64,000 nt of DNA, from NCBI GenBank assembly GCA_963681505.1, contig OY811978.1:6308586-6372585 (forward strand). The letters are read 5' to 3'. The DNA comes from Eunapius fragilis. Lineage: Eukaryota; Porifera; Demospongiae; Spongillida; Spongillidae. How positions within the stretch are numbered: position 1 is the first letter of the stretch; every line of letters begins with the position of its first letter. Below are positions 12,898 to 26,400 of this stretch, in pieces. Both the position numbers and the translations under genes were made by a program. Under the pieces are notes generated by a model. That model worked only from the letters and a program-made list of their open reading frames with translations, searched no databases and was not told the origin of the DNA.

Positions 12898-14443
12898 GTT
12901 AAATGGAGCATGAAGAATTGGTCTATTAACACATCTCCCTTTTAAGCTCCAATTCATTTGCCACATCCCTATGAAACATGATTGCACGAATCTTGCGTGG
13001 TAAAATTTATTCATTTTCTGCACACAATTTAAAAAAAAAAAAAGGTTTTACTTTGTAGAACTACAGAACAGTTAAAATGAAGTTAATAACAATGTAAAAT
13101 TATTTAGTGAGATAAAGAAAAATAGATAATGATTTTTTTAAAAGCACATTAATGCGTCTTCTGATTGATAATATTAGTTTCAGAAGATCCAATTTAATAT
13201 ATACCATTTTGAAGCTTTGACTAGTTACTAATATTGTGAATACTGTGTTTTGTGTGTCTTGTAACAAATGGGCTTTGTATAGGAATAGGGATAGACTATC
13301 AGTGTGTATGTGCATGCATGAAGTTCGTGTTTCCAATCTGGCAATCCAACCAATTGCCGTACTATAACGAACGGAAAGGAACTGGGAGGAGGAGGGGGGG
13401 GGGGGGGGGGGGGGCATGATCTGCTTGTATTGTGTTCCCTATTGGTATTTAATGAACCCACTATAGTAGGTTACTGGTTAGGGAGGAGGGAACCAACACA
13501 ACAGGGCGGCATACAGGAATTTTGGAAACAAGGGGGTTGGGGTACCCCATCCACAGCTAGGGGGTATGGAAAACTGCCCTCATGAAGCTATCCCTATGTA
13601 CGTAACAATGGCAATTTAAGTGGCACGGTTTATGTGAGGTTATGGTTTATGTGAGGCAACCTTCATCCCATCTTGTTTACAATAATACTGTTTATGAAGC
13701 GACGGTTTACCACTGGGAGATAATGTTTTGGATTGTTGATATGCTTTGAAATTCCTAAAGCATAGCATAGTTATGTTCGATTTAATAAGGCCGGGAGACC
13801 CATATGCCAAAATACCAGGTGGTGTTTCTTCAACCGGTGCGAGGATAAGCATGCATCAAAGCACATCAAGGAACTATGTTTTGATGTAGTGAAGTGACAT
13901 CAAGAGCTTCATACATCAGAATTGGGTTGTGAAGCCAACTGGGCTTTGTAAGGAGACAGTATTGCAAAAGTCCCCACAGTGAAGTGAAAGAGCCAAGATG
14001 ATGTGTCACTCAGGGCAACTAACCTTTGCCTTGTGTAAAGAGGAATAGTGATGGATATACACATGGAAAAGTTTTATGTGGGGTGGAGTAGTTTAAATCA
14101 ACATTGCGTCTTATTACTTACAGCTTTGCGTGAAGTTATAAGGAATACCTGGCCCGTTTGAAGCCGCCTTAGATGTGGTTAGTAAATTAAGCTGCAAACC
14201 TGGGAACATCGATCAAAGCATAGGAACACGAGACTTTTCCCATGCATGGTGTGATATTGATGATGGAATTAATTTTGAACAAGCCCAAGCGACCCAAGTT
14301 ATCGGGCTATCTTTTGGAGTCACCCTACCTTATTTAGTCCACGAATTCACGTGATTTAAAACACACATTACACAGTGACAGTCGATATGCAATTACGTAA
14401 TATCGAGCAAATTGCGCTTTGTTTAGAATTATTAGAAACTAGC

Positions 14444-17400
14444 ATGGAAGAAGACACAATGAAGATTTTGATTGGTATGGAGCAACTAAACTTGATAAAG
14501 CTTATACTTGTCCTTCATTCTATGTACAGCAACCGATAATCATATCGGTTACATGGAAAAAGATCCTGTTCGTTGCGGTGACTCTTTAGAAACGTTCGAA
14601 GAAATCCTCAAGATTGCAAAAGCTGAGGAGGTTGAGAATATATTGATTTTGTGTTATGCTTATGGACTGTAGCTGAATACTGTTAATATACATTCACACA
14701 TATATACACGTGTTTGCAGTATTTTAATTAGTGCACCACTAACTGTGATCATTGTAGTTGACTTAACACGTCTGTGTTGCTCACGTGGTGCCTCATCAAG
14801 ATTCCAGGGTGTCATTTTCCTTTAATGCATTTTAGCTTACATCTTAGAGAAAGGATCGATGTTGTAATTTATTAGGCACATAAGTCATGTTGTGGAGTCA
14901 TCGTCATCAGCCATTGTTGCAATGCAGATATCTTCATGTACTGCAAACTGGCAGTCTTGTGTACTACGATGTATAGATCATTATGCGGCCCATTCATGTT
15001 TACGTCATGTTTATTATTGACCTCCCCCCTCTCCCTCCTCTCTCTCGTCACACTTTAATTTGAGTTACTTCCCATACAACATCATATTTCCTCCATGAAT
15101 ATGATGTAATATTATTTGAACAGCCCCTTACGCCATATTGACTAATTAGAACAACACGACATGCAGATAGCCTAATTATGCAGTGTTCCAGAACTTCAGA
15201 ATTCATGGAGTACAATTACTGTGATTTTTGTTTGTATATAACTACCCTGACAAATATTCAAATATTTGTCAGGGTAAAATTTGTGTACCTATATGCATAT
15301 AAAATGTTTTGTGTCAAGCATTGCATTAAATGTGCACATGCGTGAAATTATTTAACAGTTTCAGAGCAAGAGAGGTTATTTTAATGCTTGTATGTGGGTC
15401 TGTGCAAGTAAAAATTCTGTACTAGACGTGTGTGAAGTGGTTACCTTCATTGTAACACATTAATCAACATTATATAGTTTACTTCTCTAAGTACTGTAAT
15501 GTATTCTGAAAACATTAGGTATTCCCAATAGGAATACTTGTTTTTCCATTAGGTTGACTTCATTTTGCAAGGAGGAGACCTGTTCCATGAGAACAAGCCT
15601 TCTCGCGTCACACTACATCACACCATGGAACTCTTGAGACACTACTGTATGGGAAGTAAGCCTTGCCGTATTGAAATCAGAAGTGACCAGTCAGTGAACT
15701 TCAAGCATTCCAAGTATGCATTTGTTTGTGTCATCCATGTTGATTACTGCATGCAGCTTTGACATTGCTGATCTAAGCTGGACCATTAATAAAAAGAAAC
15801 GCAACAAATGCTTGTACCAGTGCAGTAAAAATAATACATCGACAAAGAAACTAGTTTAGAAGCTTGTTCCACTGTGTGAAATGCACTTGTACAGATGCAT
15901 AAAATTTACTGCAGGGATGACATTAATATGACACGTTAATAGTATACATGAGCACTACAAATAATCATCACTTATCATGATTGATAGTACTGGTACTATC
16001 AGCCATGAAATGTGGTATATGTGTCTGGGGAGCTGTGCAGTGTATTGTTCCTTGAATTTGAACCATAGTAGGAGTAAGTCTGAAAACTATACATCCATTT
16101 AACTGGCAAACATAATTCTAGGGCGGTTGACTGTCCTGTCGTTCCAAATAGTGACGATTGTTGCACTATGTAATTTCAGCTGTTGTGTATTAATTGTCAG
16201 TGTGAAAATGGCTAACCATCCAACCTTTGTTTCTTGTCGTAGCCAAAAAAAAAAACTACTGTAATTACACAAACACACTTTATAGGAATGTAACAATATA
16301 TACTGAAAACTGCGTTGATGGATCGCTACAAGATAACTGAACTATTGCTAGAAAACATGTGCATGAAGGACGATTTTGATAATCTTAATGACTTAAGTTA
16401 ATAAATTTGTTGAGATGGAGAAGTTTATTATTATTTTTTGTTTAGGTTTCCTGTTGTGAATTATGAAGATCCCAACTACAACATAGCAATACCTGTGTTC
16501 TCTATTCACGGAAATCATGACGACCCTGCAGGGGTGAGGCTTGCATTAATTTGCTTGGGAACTATACATCATGTACTGACTTACATGTACTTGCGAATGA
16601 GTGCAGCTGGAATAACCTTTTTAGCTATTGACTGTAAGTAACCAAACAATTTACTGTTACTCAGTTCGTTAATGGCTACATAACAACTTGTACCTCTCTC
16701 CACTCCACCCCCACAAGTACAATATAACTTGGAATTTGTAAATAGTCCATAGTGCATGTATCAAAGGTCTAGTAAAAAAGACCACTAGACATGTCTGTCT
16801 ACCTCTGATACAGTTATCCACTGCGTGTAGAGCTACTGCATACATAATCACGGTATTTAAAACTGCGTGTTTTATTATAACTTTAGTATTGGCTGGCTTT
16901 TAGTTATTACATGTTATAAGAATGGAGGGAGGGGGAGGAGGGAAGGGAGGGAGAGGAGGAAGGGGGAGGAACGTGGGTTGGAAATACGAAAACCTATTAG
17001 ATCCCTCCATGTAATAAATCAATTACTACTTTATGCAAGCAAAATTTTATATATTTAGCATGCAACCTTGGGTCTGTTTTGTTATTTTCAAAGATTTTGA
17101 GTTATAAGTTTACGTAAGTTTACATATCGTGGAATGCACATTAGTGTCTATTTGGCATGCAATTAGATCTTATAAATACAGGTGGCTTGCTGTGGTTAGC
17201 ATTTGAAAGGTTTGCCTTGTAGCGTTCTCACCTGTGTGTTCTCCTCTGGTAATTCAATTTTCCCTTTTTAGGAAGGCAATCTTAGCGCCATGGAGATCCT
17301 TTCAGTTGCCAACTTGGTGAACTATTTTGGAAAACCAACGAGTATTGACAGCATAGAGGTAACGCCACTTCTTATGCAGAAAGGTTCGACTAAGTTGGCT

Positions 17401-20400
17401 CTTTATGGCCTTGGGAGTTGTCGGGATGAGCGGTTGCATAGACTATTTCGCGACGGGAAAGTGAAGTTCCTAAAACCAAGTGAAGACGAGGGGAGTTGGT
17501 TTAGTGTGTTGGTTCTGCATCAAAACAGGTTAGCAGCTGGCTGTGTGCAGGATGTGTACATAGTATTGCAAATGTACCAGGTGTGGCTATGTGTTACTGA
17601 TGTATGATATCTGGTTAAATGTACTGTTGTGAGATATCTGGCTATGTGTACTGGTGTGTGATATCTGGCTATGTGTACTGGTGTGTGATATCTGGCTATG
17701 TGTACTGGTGTGTGATATCTGGCTATGTGTACTGGTGTGTGATATCTGGCTATGTGTACTGGTGTGTGATATCTGGCTATGTGTACTGGTGTATGATATC
17801 TGGCTATGTGTACTGGTGTGTGATATCTGGCTATGTGTACTGGTGTGTGATATCTGGCTATGTGTACTGGTGTGTGATATCTGGCTATGTGTACTGGTGT
17901 GTGATATCTGGCTATGTGTACTGGTGTGTGATATCTGGCTATGTGTACTGGTGTGTGATATCTGGCTATGTGTACTGGTGTGTGATATCTGGCTATGTGT
18001 ACTGGTGTGTGATATCTGGCCATGTGTACTGGTGTGTGATATCTGGCTATGTGTACTGGTGTGTGATATCTGGCTATGTGTACTGGTTTGTGATATCTGG
18101 CTATGTGTACTGGTGTGTGATATCTGGCTATGTGTACTGGTGTGTGATATCTGGCTATGTGTACTGGTGTGTGATATCTGGCTATGTGTACTGGTGTGTG
18201 ATATCTGGCTATGTGTACTGGTGTGTGATATCTGGCTATGTGTACTGGTGTGTGATATCTGGCTGTGTACTGGTGTGTGATATCTGGTTACATGTACTGG
18301 TGTGTACTGGTGTGTGATATCTGGCTACATGTTCTGTGTAGGACCTCTGGCTAGTACTATACATGTATACAGTGTATATGAAAACACAATCAATTATTAT
18401 AGGCAGATTTTTCTTCTTATAACCTGTCTCTCAAAATGTATCCCATACATGCAAGGAACACCTTTTCAATTCACTGAAATGCATTTACTTCACTACATCA
18501 GTGGTAAAGATGTTCTTGCTAAATTACTTTGAATGAACGCATACACATGTATGTGTGCATACTATTTGTACAATACTAATATTTCATCAGTTATTCTATT
18601 GGCAGAGCAAAGCACGGAACCACGAACTACATACCTACTCAGTTCATACCAACGTTTTTTGACCTTGTAATCTGGGGCCATGAGCATGAGTGCAGGATTG
18701 TACCTGAATTTGTGCCAGTCAAGGAAGGAGACGATGGTGAAGAGAAAGGCTTCTTTGTATCACAGCCGGGGTCCTCCATTGCCACTTCTCTGTCTGATGG
18801 GGAGATAGGTCAAAAGTGAGCTGTAATAGTTGTGAAGATGCTGTGTAGTGAGTGCAAAATAATATACAATTCTATGCAACCATGACAACCGTATTTTTAA
18901 TGTGTTGTCTTGCGCAATTTCAAGGTCCATTTCACTTATTACATTGTATCATAACTTTAACTGGTTTGTTGTGTAAATAATAGCACTCATGAACCTCCCA
19001 TGTCTCTGCTCTTTAGTACTGAGGGCACTGCTTTTTAAAATTTGCTGTGGCTAATACACATGTACGTAGTAGTAGCACTACTTATTCCTGGGTATTGTTC
19101 TGCTACAGTTAAGATGCACTTTGGAAGGCTTATTCAGTGCAGTTCAGGTGGTTGTACCTCTATCATAGCCACTGTAGACATTATCATTGTACTTGGTATG
19201 CCATATTGCAGGAGCATTGGGCTCTTGCACATCAGAAATGACTGCACGTTCAAAATGGATCCTGTTGTTCTGACGACTGTTAGGCCTTTTGTGATTGACA
19301 CTGTCAGCTTGGCCAAAACTGGGATCCATGTTCAGGATGAGGAAGCTGTGGCTGATTACCTTAGTGAGAAGGTATGGCATCATTACATGTACATTGTGTT
19401 GATAAATCAATGTTAGCAATGAATGCACAGTTTGATACTGGTGTGTGGATATTTTGATGGATGTGATAAGCATAATTGCATTGTTTGTAATCTGTTCAAA
19501 TTAATTGTTGATTGATCAGCTCTTACCTTTTTGAGAAAAGGAAAACTGCATATTGGATAAAACGTTTTTGCTGTTGCTTGGATATGCTTGATGCTTTAAA
19601 GATTGTATTCTAACTCCTCCTTACAGGTAAATGTAATGCATGTATGATGATTGGTGTACTGTTTAATTAAGCAGAAAGCATGAGTCTTTCTGGGAAGGGG
19701 AGGGGGTAGGGGAAACACCCAGTTGACCAGTGCACCCATAGCATGAGGTAGGACTAAATCCCTACACCAGTACAAGGCCAGACTACCGAAGCAGCACATA
19801 TGCAATCCCCAGATGATAAGCTTTTGAATAATGTTTAGGCCGTTATCCAGAACACTTGCATGGATTCAAATCTCTTTTTTCTACTGCAAACCTTAGAAAT
19901 GCATTGCATAATACCATTAATTTTAATGCACTTACTGAAGTTCCCATCTCATAGCGCTTGATGTCTGGGTGCTTTTGACTTTTGGGTGATTTTCTTGGTA
20001 GCAACTTCGTACTGCTCCATCCGTGCACCACACAAAGAAAAGCCATGTAGTTTGAAAGCCATGTTATTCACCATAATTATAAGTTGCTACCAAGAAAATC
20101 ACCCAAAAGTCAAAGGCATAATGTTTTGAAAACTTGTCAGGATGAATGTGGCTTTTGCTTTGTCAGTAGTTGTGTCGGTACCCTGAGCCACTAACATACA
20201 AAGAGCTCAGTGCACTGTGCACAGCAGGATATGTTCTGCCAAGTATCAAGCATCCTCGACAAAAAGGATCTAATGTTGTACCTTTAAGATGCTTATCACT
20301 GATGGATCAGAACCTGTAGCTGACTGAATCATTATAGTGAATCCAAGGAGTTATAATTATGGTGAATAACATGGCTTTCAAACTATTTCAAACACTGGGC

Positions 20401-23400
20401 AGTGGGGTGTGCATTTTGCATAATTATCCAAAGAGTACGGGAGATGGACAAGGTTTGAAAGGACCTACATGTATTCCTGTGGAGCATCATAAATAACTCT
20501 TGGGATTCTGAGTGCAGCTCTGAACTACTTGAAAGAATAGTAAAGCTATTAATTATAACTCCTTGGATTCACTATAGTGATCCAGTCAGCTACAGGTTCT
20601 GATCAATCGGTGATAAGCATCTTAAAGGTACAACATTAGATCCTTTTTGTCGAGGATGCTTGATACTTGGCAGAACATATCCTGCTGTGCACAGTGAACT
20701 GAGCTCTTTGTATGTTAGTGGCTCAGGGTACCGACACAACTACTGTCAAAGCAAAAGCCACATTCATCCCTGACAAGTTTTCAAAACATGCCTATAATAC
20801 TGATAAAAGTAAAAGCTGCTGAAGATGTGGTGGTATCAATTAAGAAAGCCATCCATTTGCTAACATAATCCTGTGAAGTTCGTAGCTGCTACCTCATTTT
20901 GGTCCTTTGTCCTGTACACATCTTCTTACTACTGGTCAACAGTGCAATGCACCACAAAAGCAGCTTTACAATGTCACTTTGAAATAATATCGGCATTGCA
21001 TGGCATCTACTTCATCAACTAATAGGTAGCTTTTAAGGCAGATGTCACTGATCCAGATGGCACCAGAAATGCTCTAGCCAAAAGAGAATTGACTGATTCA
21101 ATCAAATAACCAGCTAAGATACAAGAGAAATGCTATTGAGTCACAAAGAAATAAACCTGGAAATGACCATACCTTGACACAGCAGCATCTGTATTGTTCA
21201 ACTGTTGAAGTCGGCAACGCTTAGGTAATGGAATACTAATCATAGGTGGCTACTTACCGTCACTTCCTTGACGATTTCTGCTAAATTGCCTTGTAAGATA
21301 GAATGAATTCATTACCCAATCGCCTGTGTTTTCTTAGTAATTCAGCAAAATTCGGGATATCACTGACTCCTCCCATTTGACGCTGAATGCCAATGAATCT
21401 CTCCAGAGAGTCTTGTTATATCTTTTAAAAACAAAGTATCATTACGTATTATTGTTCGAGTCATAGTCAGGGCTATCTTGTCATATACTCAGCATCATAT
21501 TATGCTTCTTAACCTGACTAAAGTTGGTTCACTCCATTACGGATATCTCTCGATCTTCCAAATACTTCAAGAAATATTCCACTAACCATTGTAATTTAAA
21601 TAATATATCATAAAAGCCATTTCTTTAGCTGAAACATACCTTTAGACGACAATATTCTTCCTGAGGCGCAGTGCAGTTGAAATGGTTTCAAGGCTCGCGA
21701 CCCATGGCTGTAGTTAAGCGCATTCAGTGCATCGAAAAATTTGTCCCATCATTTTCACAAACGGTGATATCTCACTGCATTAATCTCCACAGACAAGTAC
21801 AAGGGCTTTATACACAGAATCACCCAAGACCTGAAGTGTTGCATACATAACTATGCATACACAAAAGTACAGTTAATACTATTGTACCTGATCTGCCAAA
21901 TCAACTCTCATCTTGGTAAATGCTGTTAGATGAACATGTTCAAACTTCAGTTTCACTTTTGATGTAACAAATATTTGAGTTAATCCCAACTGATTTACTT
22001 GCTATTGTTCTGTTGTCACATATACATGTATATACATGTCACAATAATCAGTTTTGCCAGCAGTTTTGTGGAGGGTCTGAAATGACCAACAAGGCTCTTT
22101 TCTTCACTGTATATGGGTTTTGGATTCAATGGGTAACATCAGATTAAGAACTATGAAATATGAGCAGCTTTCTGTTAGCATCCATAGTTACAGCATGTAC
22201 ATGATGAGGTACCAATATAAACAATACACGTGCAGAGATTGTTACTATGCCTTTAAAATTCTAATAAATATGCAAAATCATAATAAACTTACTTTTGCTT
22301 AAGTGATAAGGAAAAACAAATCATCATTTGATACCATTTGTTGAGACGCAGTAGTCCCACCAAAAAAGAACTCCAATAAAAGCATTAATTTTGCTTCATA
22401 CTTATTATACTGTGTTCACACTATAGAACGGTTCCTTGGTCCATGCTAGAACGGTTCCATGGAACGCTTTGGGAACTCGTTCGCATTGCTCAGTGTCGAC
22501 GGGTATGAGGATGTGGCTACATGAGATAGTTATGGTTCATTTGACACTATTAATATATTTTGAAGAACAATGGATTACGCTGCAATCTGAAAGTGATTGT
22601 AGGGACAGAGCGGCACTATGAAGGTTGTACAAAGAGTGACAAAAAATTAGGAGACAAAACGAAGCCTGACTCCCCTGATTTGATTAGACGACTACCCCAA
22701 AGTGCGAGGGTCCCCCACACTGCCATGATGATGTTATAGTATAATTATTAATAGTTATACACTAAAGAGAATGCTTTCAGCACAGTTGTTGTTCACACTG
22801 GCGGAAGAACCGTTCTAGAGCATTCATGTACCAGCTCTATTTGGCGTTCCGTTTAGATCAGAATAGCACTGATCAGTACGTGTTCACACTATATCAAAGA
22901 ACAGTTCCAGAACGTTTGGAACCTTTCTATCATGGTAGTGTGAATGCAGTATTAGTGCAGTTTAAGTGTACCTCCCTTATCAATCCACTACTGAATCATA
23001 TGCCTACTGGTTTCTGACTACAATGCATTTGTACAAGTGTATCCAAAAAAATAGCTTCTTTACCTTCTCCTGTGTCCACCCTTATAAAACCTTTAGGTGA
23101 GATTTAGGCCAGATACAATTGGCGCAGGCTCTGATAGAAATGTGTGGCGCACGTGATTTTATTTTTCTAATCCCTCTCTGTATATTATCTCTGGTAGTAC
23201 TCCCCCTGATGTTGGTAACTGCGCCTTTAGTACTTTCAGATGTTATTTTAACCATAATTCTCCAGGTCCAAGTCCTACGCGTAGGACCAATATTTGAAAA
23301 TTCATTATAAATAGAAATGCAGTTTTTTGGCATCCATTTCTCTACTGCTGTTTGATGTGTCTATCGTGCTAAATTTACCAATTGTCAGTCTATTTTTTAA

Positions 23401-26400
23401 ATCGCACCCTTGGTTACATGGTGCTAATAAACAGATATGGTTCTTAAAAATGCATTATGTAGAGAACTTAATTGTCACAGAAAAAAGTACGACAAGTATA
23501 ACATTTTTTGAAGCATGATGTGTGTGCTACTGTATGTTTTTACTCTAATTGGTTTTGCTGTTTTACCGAAAACACACTGTACGTTTTCAAGATTTTGTCC
23601 ATTCACTTGGCTATTCCCGCAACATGCGTCTGACAAATACCTAAGCTTGTGGAGCTAGCAATTTCCAAACCTACAATGTACTTTTTATATGCTTAGTGCA
23701 AAAGACCCTTCTTTTGACATGTTGCTCTGATCTTCCCAACATTACTTTTTAGTACTTTAAGTTGCTTTGCGATTTACCGCAAATACATCTTTTAGCAATG
23801 TAGTATTGATTGTATTTGACAATCTTTGAAGAATTGCAAGAAAGAAAAAATATTAATTACCATTTCTACAGTAAAATGAGATTTTGGTTTGTTCTTAGAT
23901 CATTTGAGTTTGCTAAAAATTAATTTTAACTTGCGTCCTACGCGTAGGACCATAATCCTACACATAGGACGACGGGAGATTAAAGGTTAAATCTGCAATC
24001 TCTAGTGCATACTTGTGCTGAATATTCTTACTAATTGGATGCTTTCAATTGAAAAAATCTACATCTTCTCGAATAGGTTAAACAGCTGATAGTTATAGCT
24101 TCCAGAGAAATTGAGGTTCTGATACTTTATTTATTTTTGGTAATGCACAACTTGGCAGGTTTTAATCACTAGGCAACATATTGTGTGCAACAATTTCAGT
24201 TTTTCTAAATTGCATGTTGCTTAGTGTATGCCTTTACCTTGCATGGTTGACATGGGTATGTTGGATGGGAAGTTAAAGATCGTCTTAAGTATAGCCATAT
24301 GTGATGATCGTATGTAAAGGTGATAAAATGCAAATTACGGAGTTAAGTGAACTTCCAGATGGTTAAATGTTACATTAAACCATTTTTAGTCTGTGTTGGA
24401 GAAGCCATGCAGGTTGCCAAATATTTTCTTTAAATGTTGGTGACTAAAAAGTTGTAAGATGAAAAAGCGGAAGCAGATTATATTAAATGTTCCTTATATC
24501 CTAGCAGATAAATATGACAAAATCTCCCGTATGGTTGAGCAGGAAGCATGAGTCTTTCTGGGAAGGGGAGAGGGTAGGGGGCAGGGGGCAACACCCAGTT
24601 AGAATAGTCATAACACTAATGCACCATAGCATGGGATCCCCAGGATCAAGGCACCCCGAGGTAGGATACGCATACAAAGAAAAAGGTCAATCATATCACC
24701 GCATCATTAACACCAGTGCACCAGTGCATCTATAGCAAGGGGCAATACAAAAGATCATATCCACCCCCACACCTCCCATTCACACCTATCATACATCCTA
24801 GGATCAAGATCAATGTCATTTTGACACCCCACCTCCACACCATGTACATGATTCATACATCCTAGGATCAAACCCATCTTGACACCCACCTCCACACCGT
24901 GTATAAAATTTTGTTGGGAAAAGAAATTGAGACATACATGTGTAAACCTATATTTTGTACTTTGTTTTGGTTCTGTTACATTTACATGTGCTAAATATAG
25001 GATTCTGTCTCGATTTCCTTTACCAACAACCTTATACATGGTGTGAAGGTGGGATTGATCCTCAAAATGTATAACAGGTGTAGGTTATACCATTATATCC
25101 GCATATGTGGATAACGTACATGTAGTTCTTGACACATTTTGTGTGTAAAGGTATAAATGTCATGGGAGAGGCTTTCGATATATCAGGTATGATAAAAGTA
25201 GTTACCCTGCATTGATGTACATGTAGGTAACTATTATGCCTTTAGGTATTATAGGAGGTTCAGATGTTTTTTGCCAAGTATCAGTGCAGTATTCTTGCTA
25301 ATGTTTTTAATCTACACCTTCTCTAAATAGGTAAAACAGCTGATAGATACTGCTTCCAGAGAAAACCAAGGTTCTGATAAGAAGCCAATAGTGCGGTTGA
25401 AGGTTAGCATCCATGACTCATACACTGTATTTGCATGCAATGTGCATTTCAATTACAATAGGTGGATTATACTGGAGGGTACAGCACATTCAGCTTGGCA
25501 CGATTTGGACAGCGATTTGTTGATCAAGTGGCAAACCCCAAAAATCTGCTGTTATGGTACAGAAAAAAAGCTGGTACTGGGCTTGGTGAGTACATACTAC
25601 TGTGTATCTACAGTATGACATCATAGGGTACTAGGCTTGGTGAATACATATGACTGTGTATGTTTGGCATGCTGCATGGCATACATTCATGCAATTTACT
25701 CTAGATGAGCCCTAAAGTAGTTTTTTGACATTGGATAATACGATGTGCATTTGTTTTATGAATGAATCTACAGAATTAAATGCTATTTTGTATACAGAAA
25801 TGCTGACCGGAATGTGATATCGCATTCAATGGTTCAACTAAGAAATTCAAGTGTGCCGCACTAGATGTGGATATGTAGACCTGATACTTTGGGTATTGCT
25901 GCCCTTTAAGCATCTAATGCATGATGCAATGTTTGGTCCATTATAGCAGTGCCTTAATTAATATATAGAATCGAATATCCAAAGTATATGGGGGAAAATT
26001 AAGAGAACTACAGGTATCCTAATCATTGTGGTTGTTATAATACATGATATAGCAAACTCAGCTATCAAAACCAGCAGGCCAGCTGATCTTGCTTGCTAGG
26101 ATACTATGAAACATTAATCTTTATTTGTAAGAAACTAGGTACTGCATCTAAGGGACATATTTGTGTGCATGTTTCATAATGGAACATACATGTAAGTACA
26201 TGTATAAGCTTGGATTCATTGTGAATGGCTGGGTGCTGAATGACTGGGTGCTATTCTCATTAGGAAGAGAGGTAGAAGATGACGTGGAGGACATTATTTC
26301 TAATGCACCACTCAAGTCACTCGATAGCAAAAGTGTGTCAGATCTTTTAATTGAACAGTTGAAAACGGAGAAACTTGCTCTCCTTTCTGAAAAGAACTTA

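Larger units (their letters stand above)
11885..14443. promoter_or_regulatory. Head-to-head spacer between CBL and MRE11
   Basis: CBL (minus) and MRE11 (plus) start codons are 2.56 kb apart, so both promoters should lie here. I see no clear TATA box. The spacer holds a TG/CG microsatellite (about 12215-12294), a 34-bp minisatellite (12703-12897), an A-run at 13031 and a G-run at about 13394-13414. No coding sequence was recognised. Confidence 0.5.

Noticed and set aside
17619..18317. Long open frames on both strands (repeated YVYWCVISG and similar)
   Set aside because: They arise from the stop-free 27-bp minisatellite inside MRE11 intron 5.
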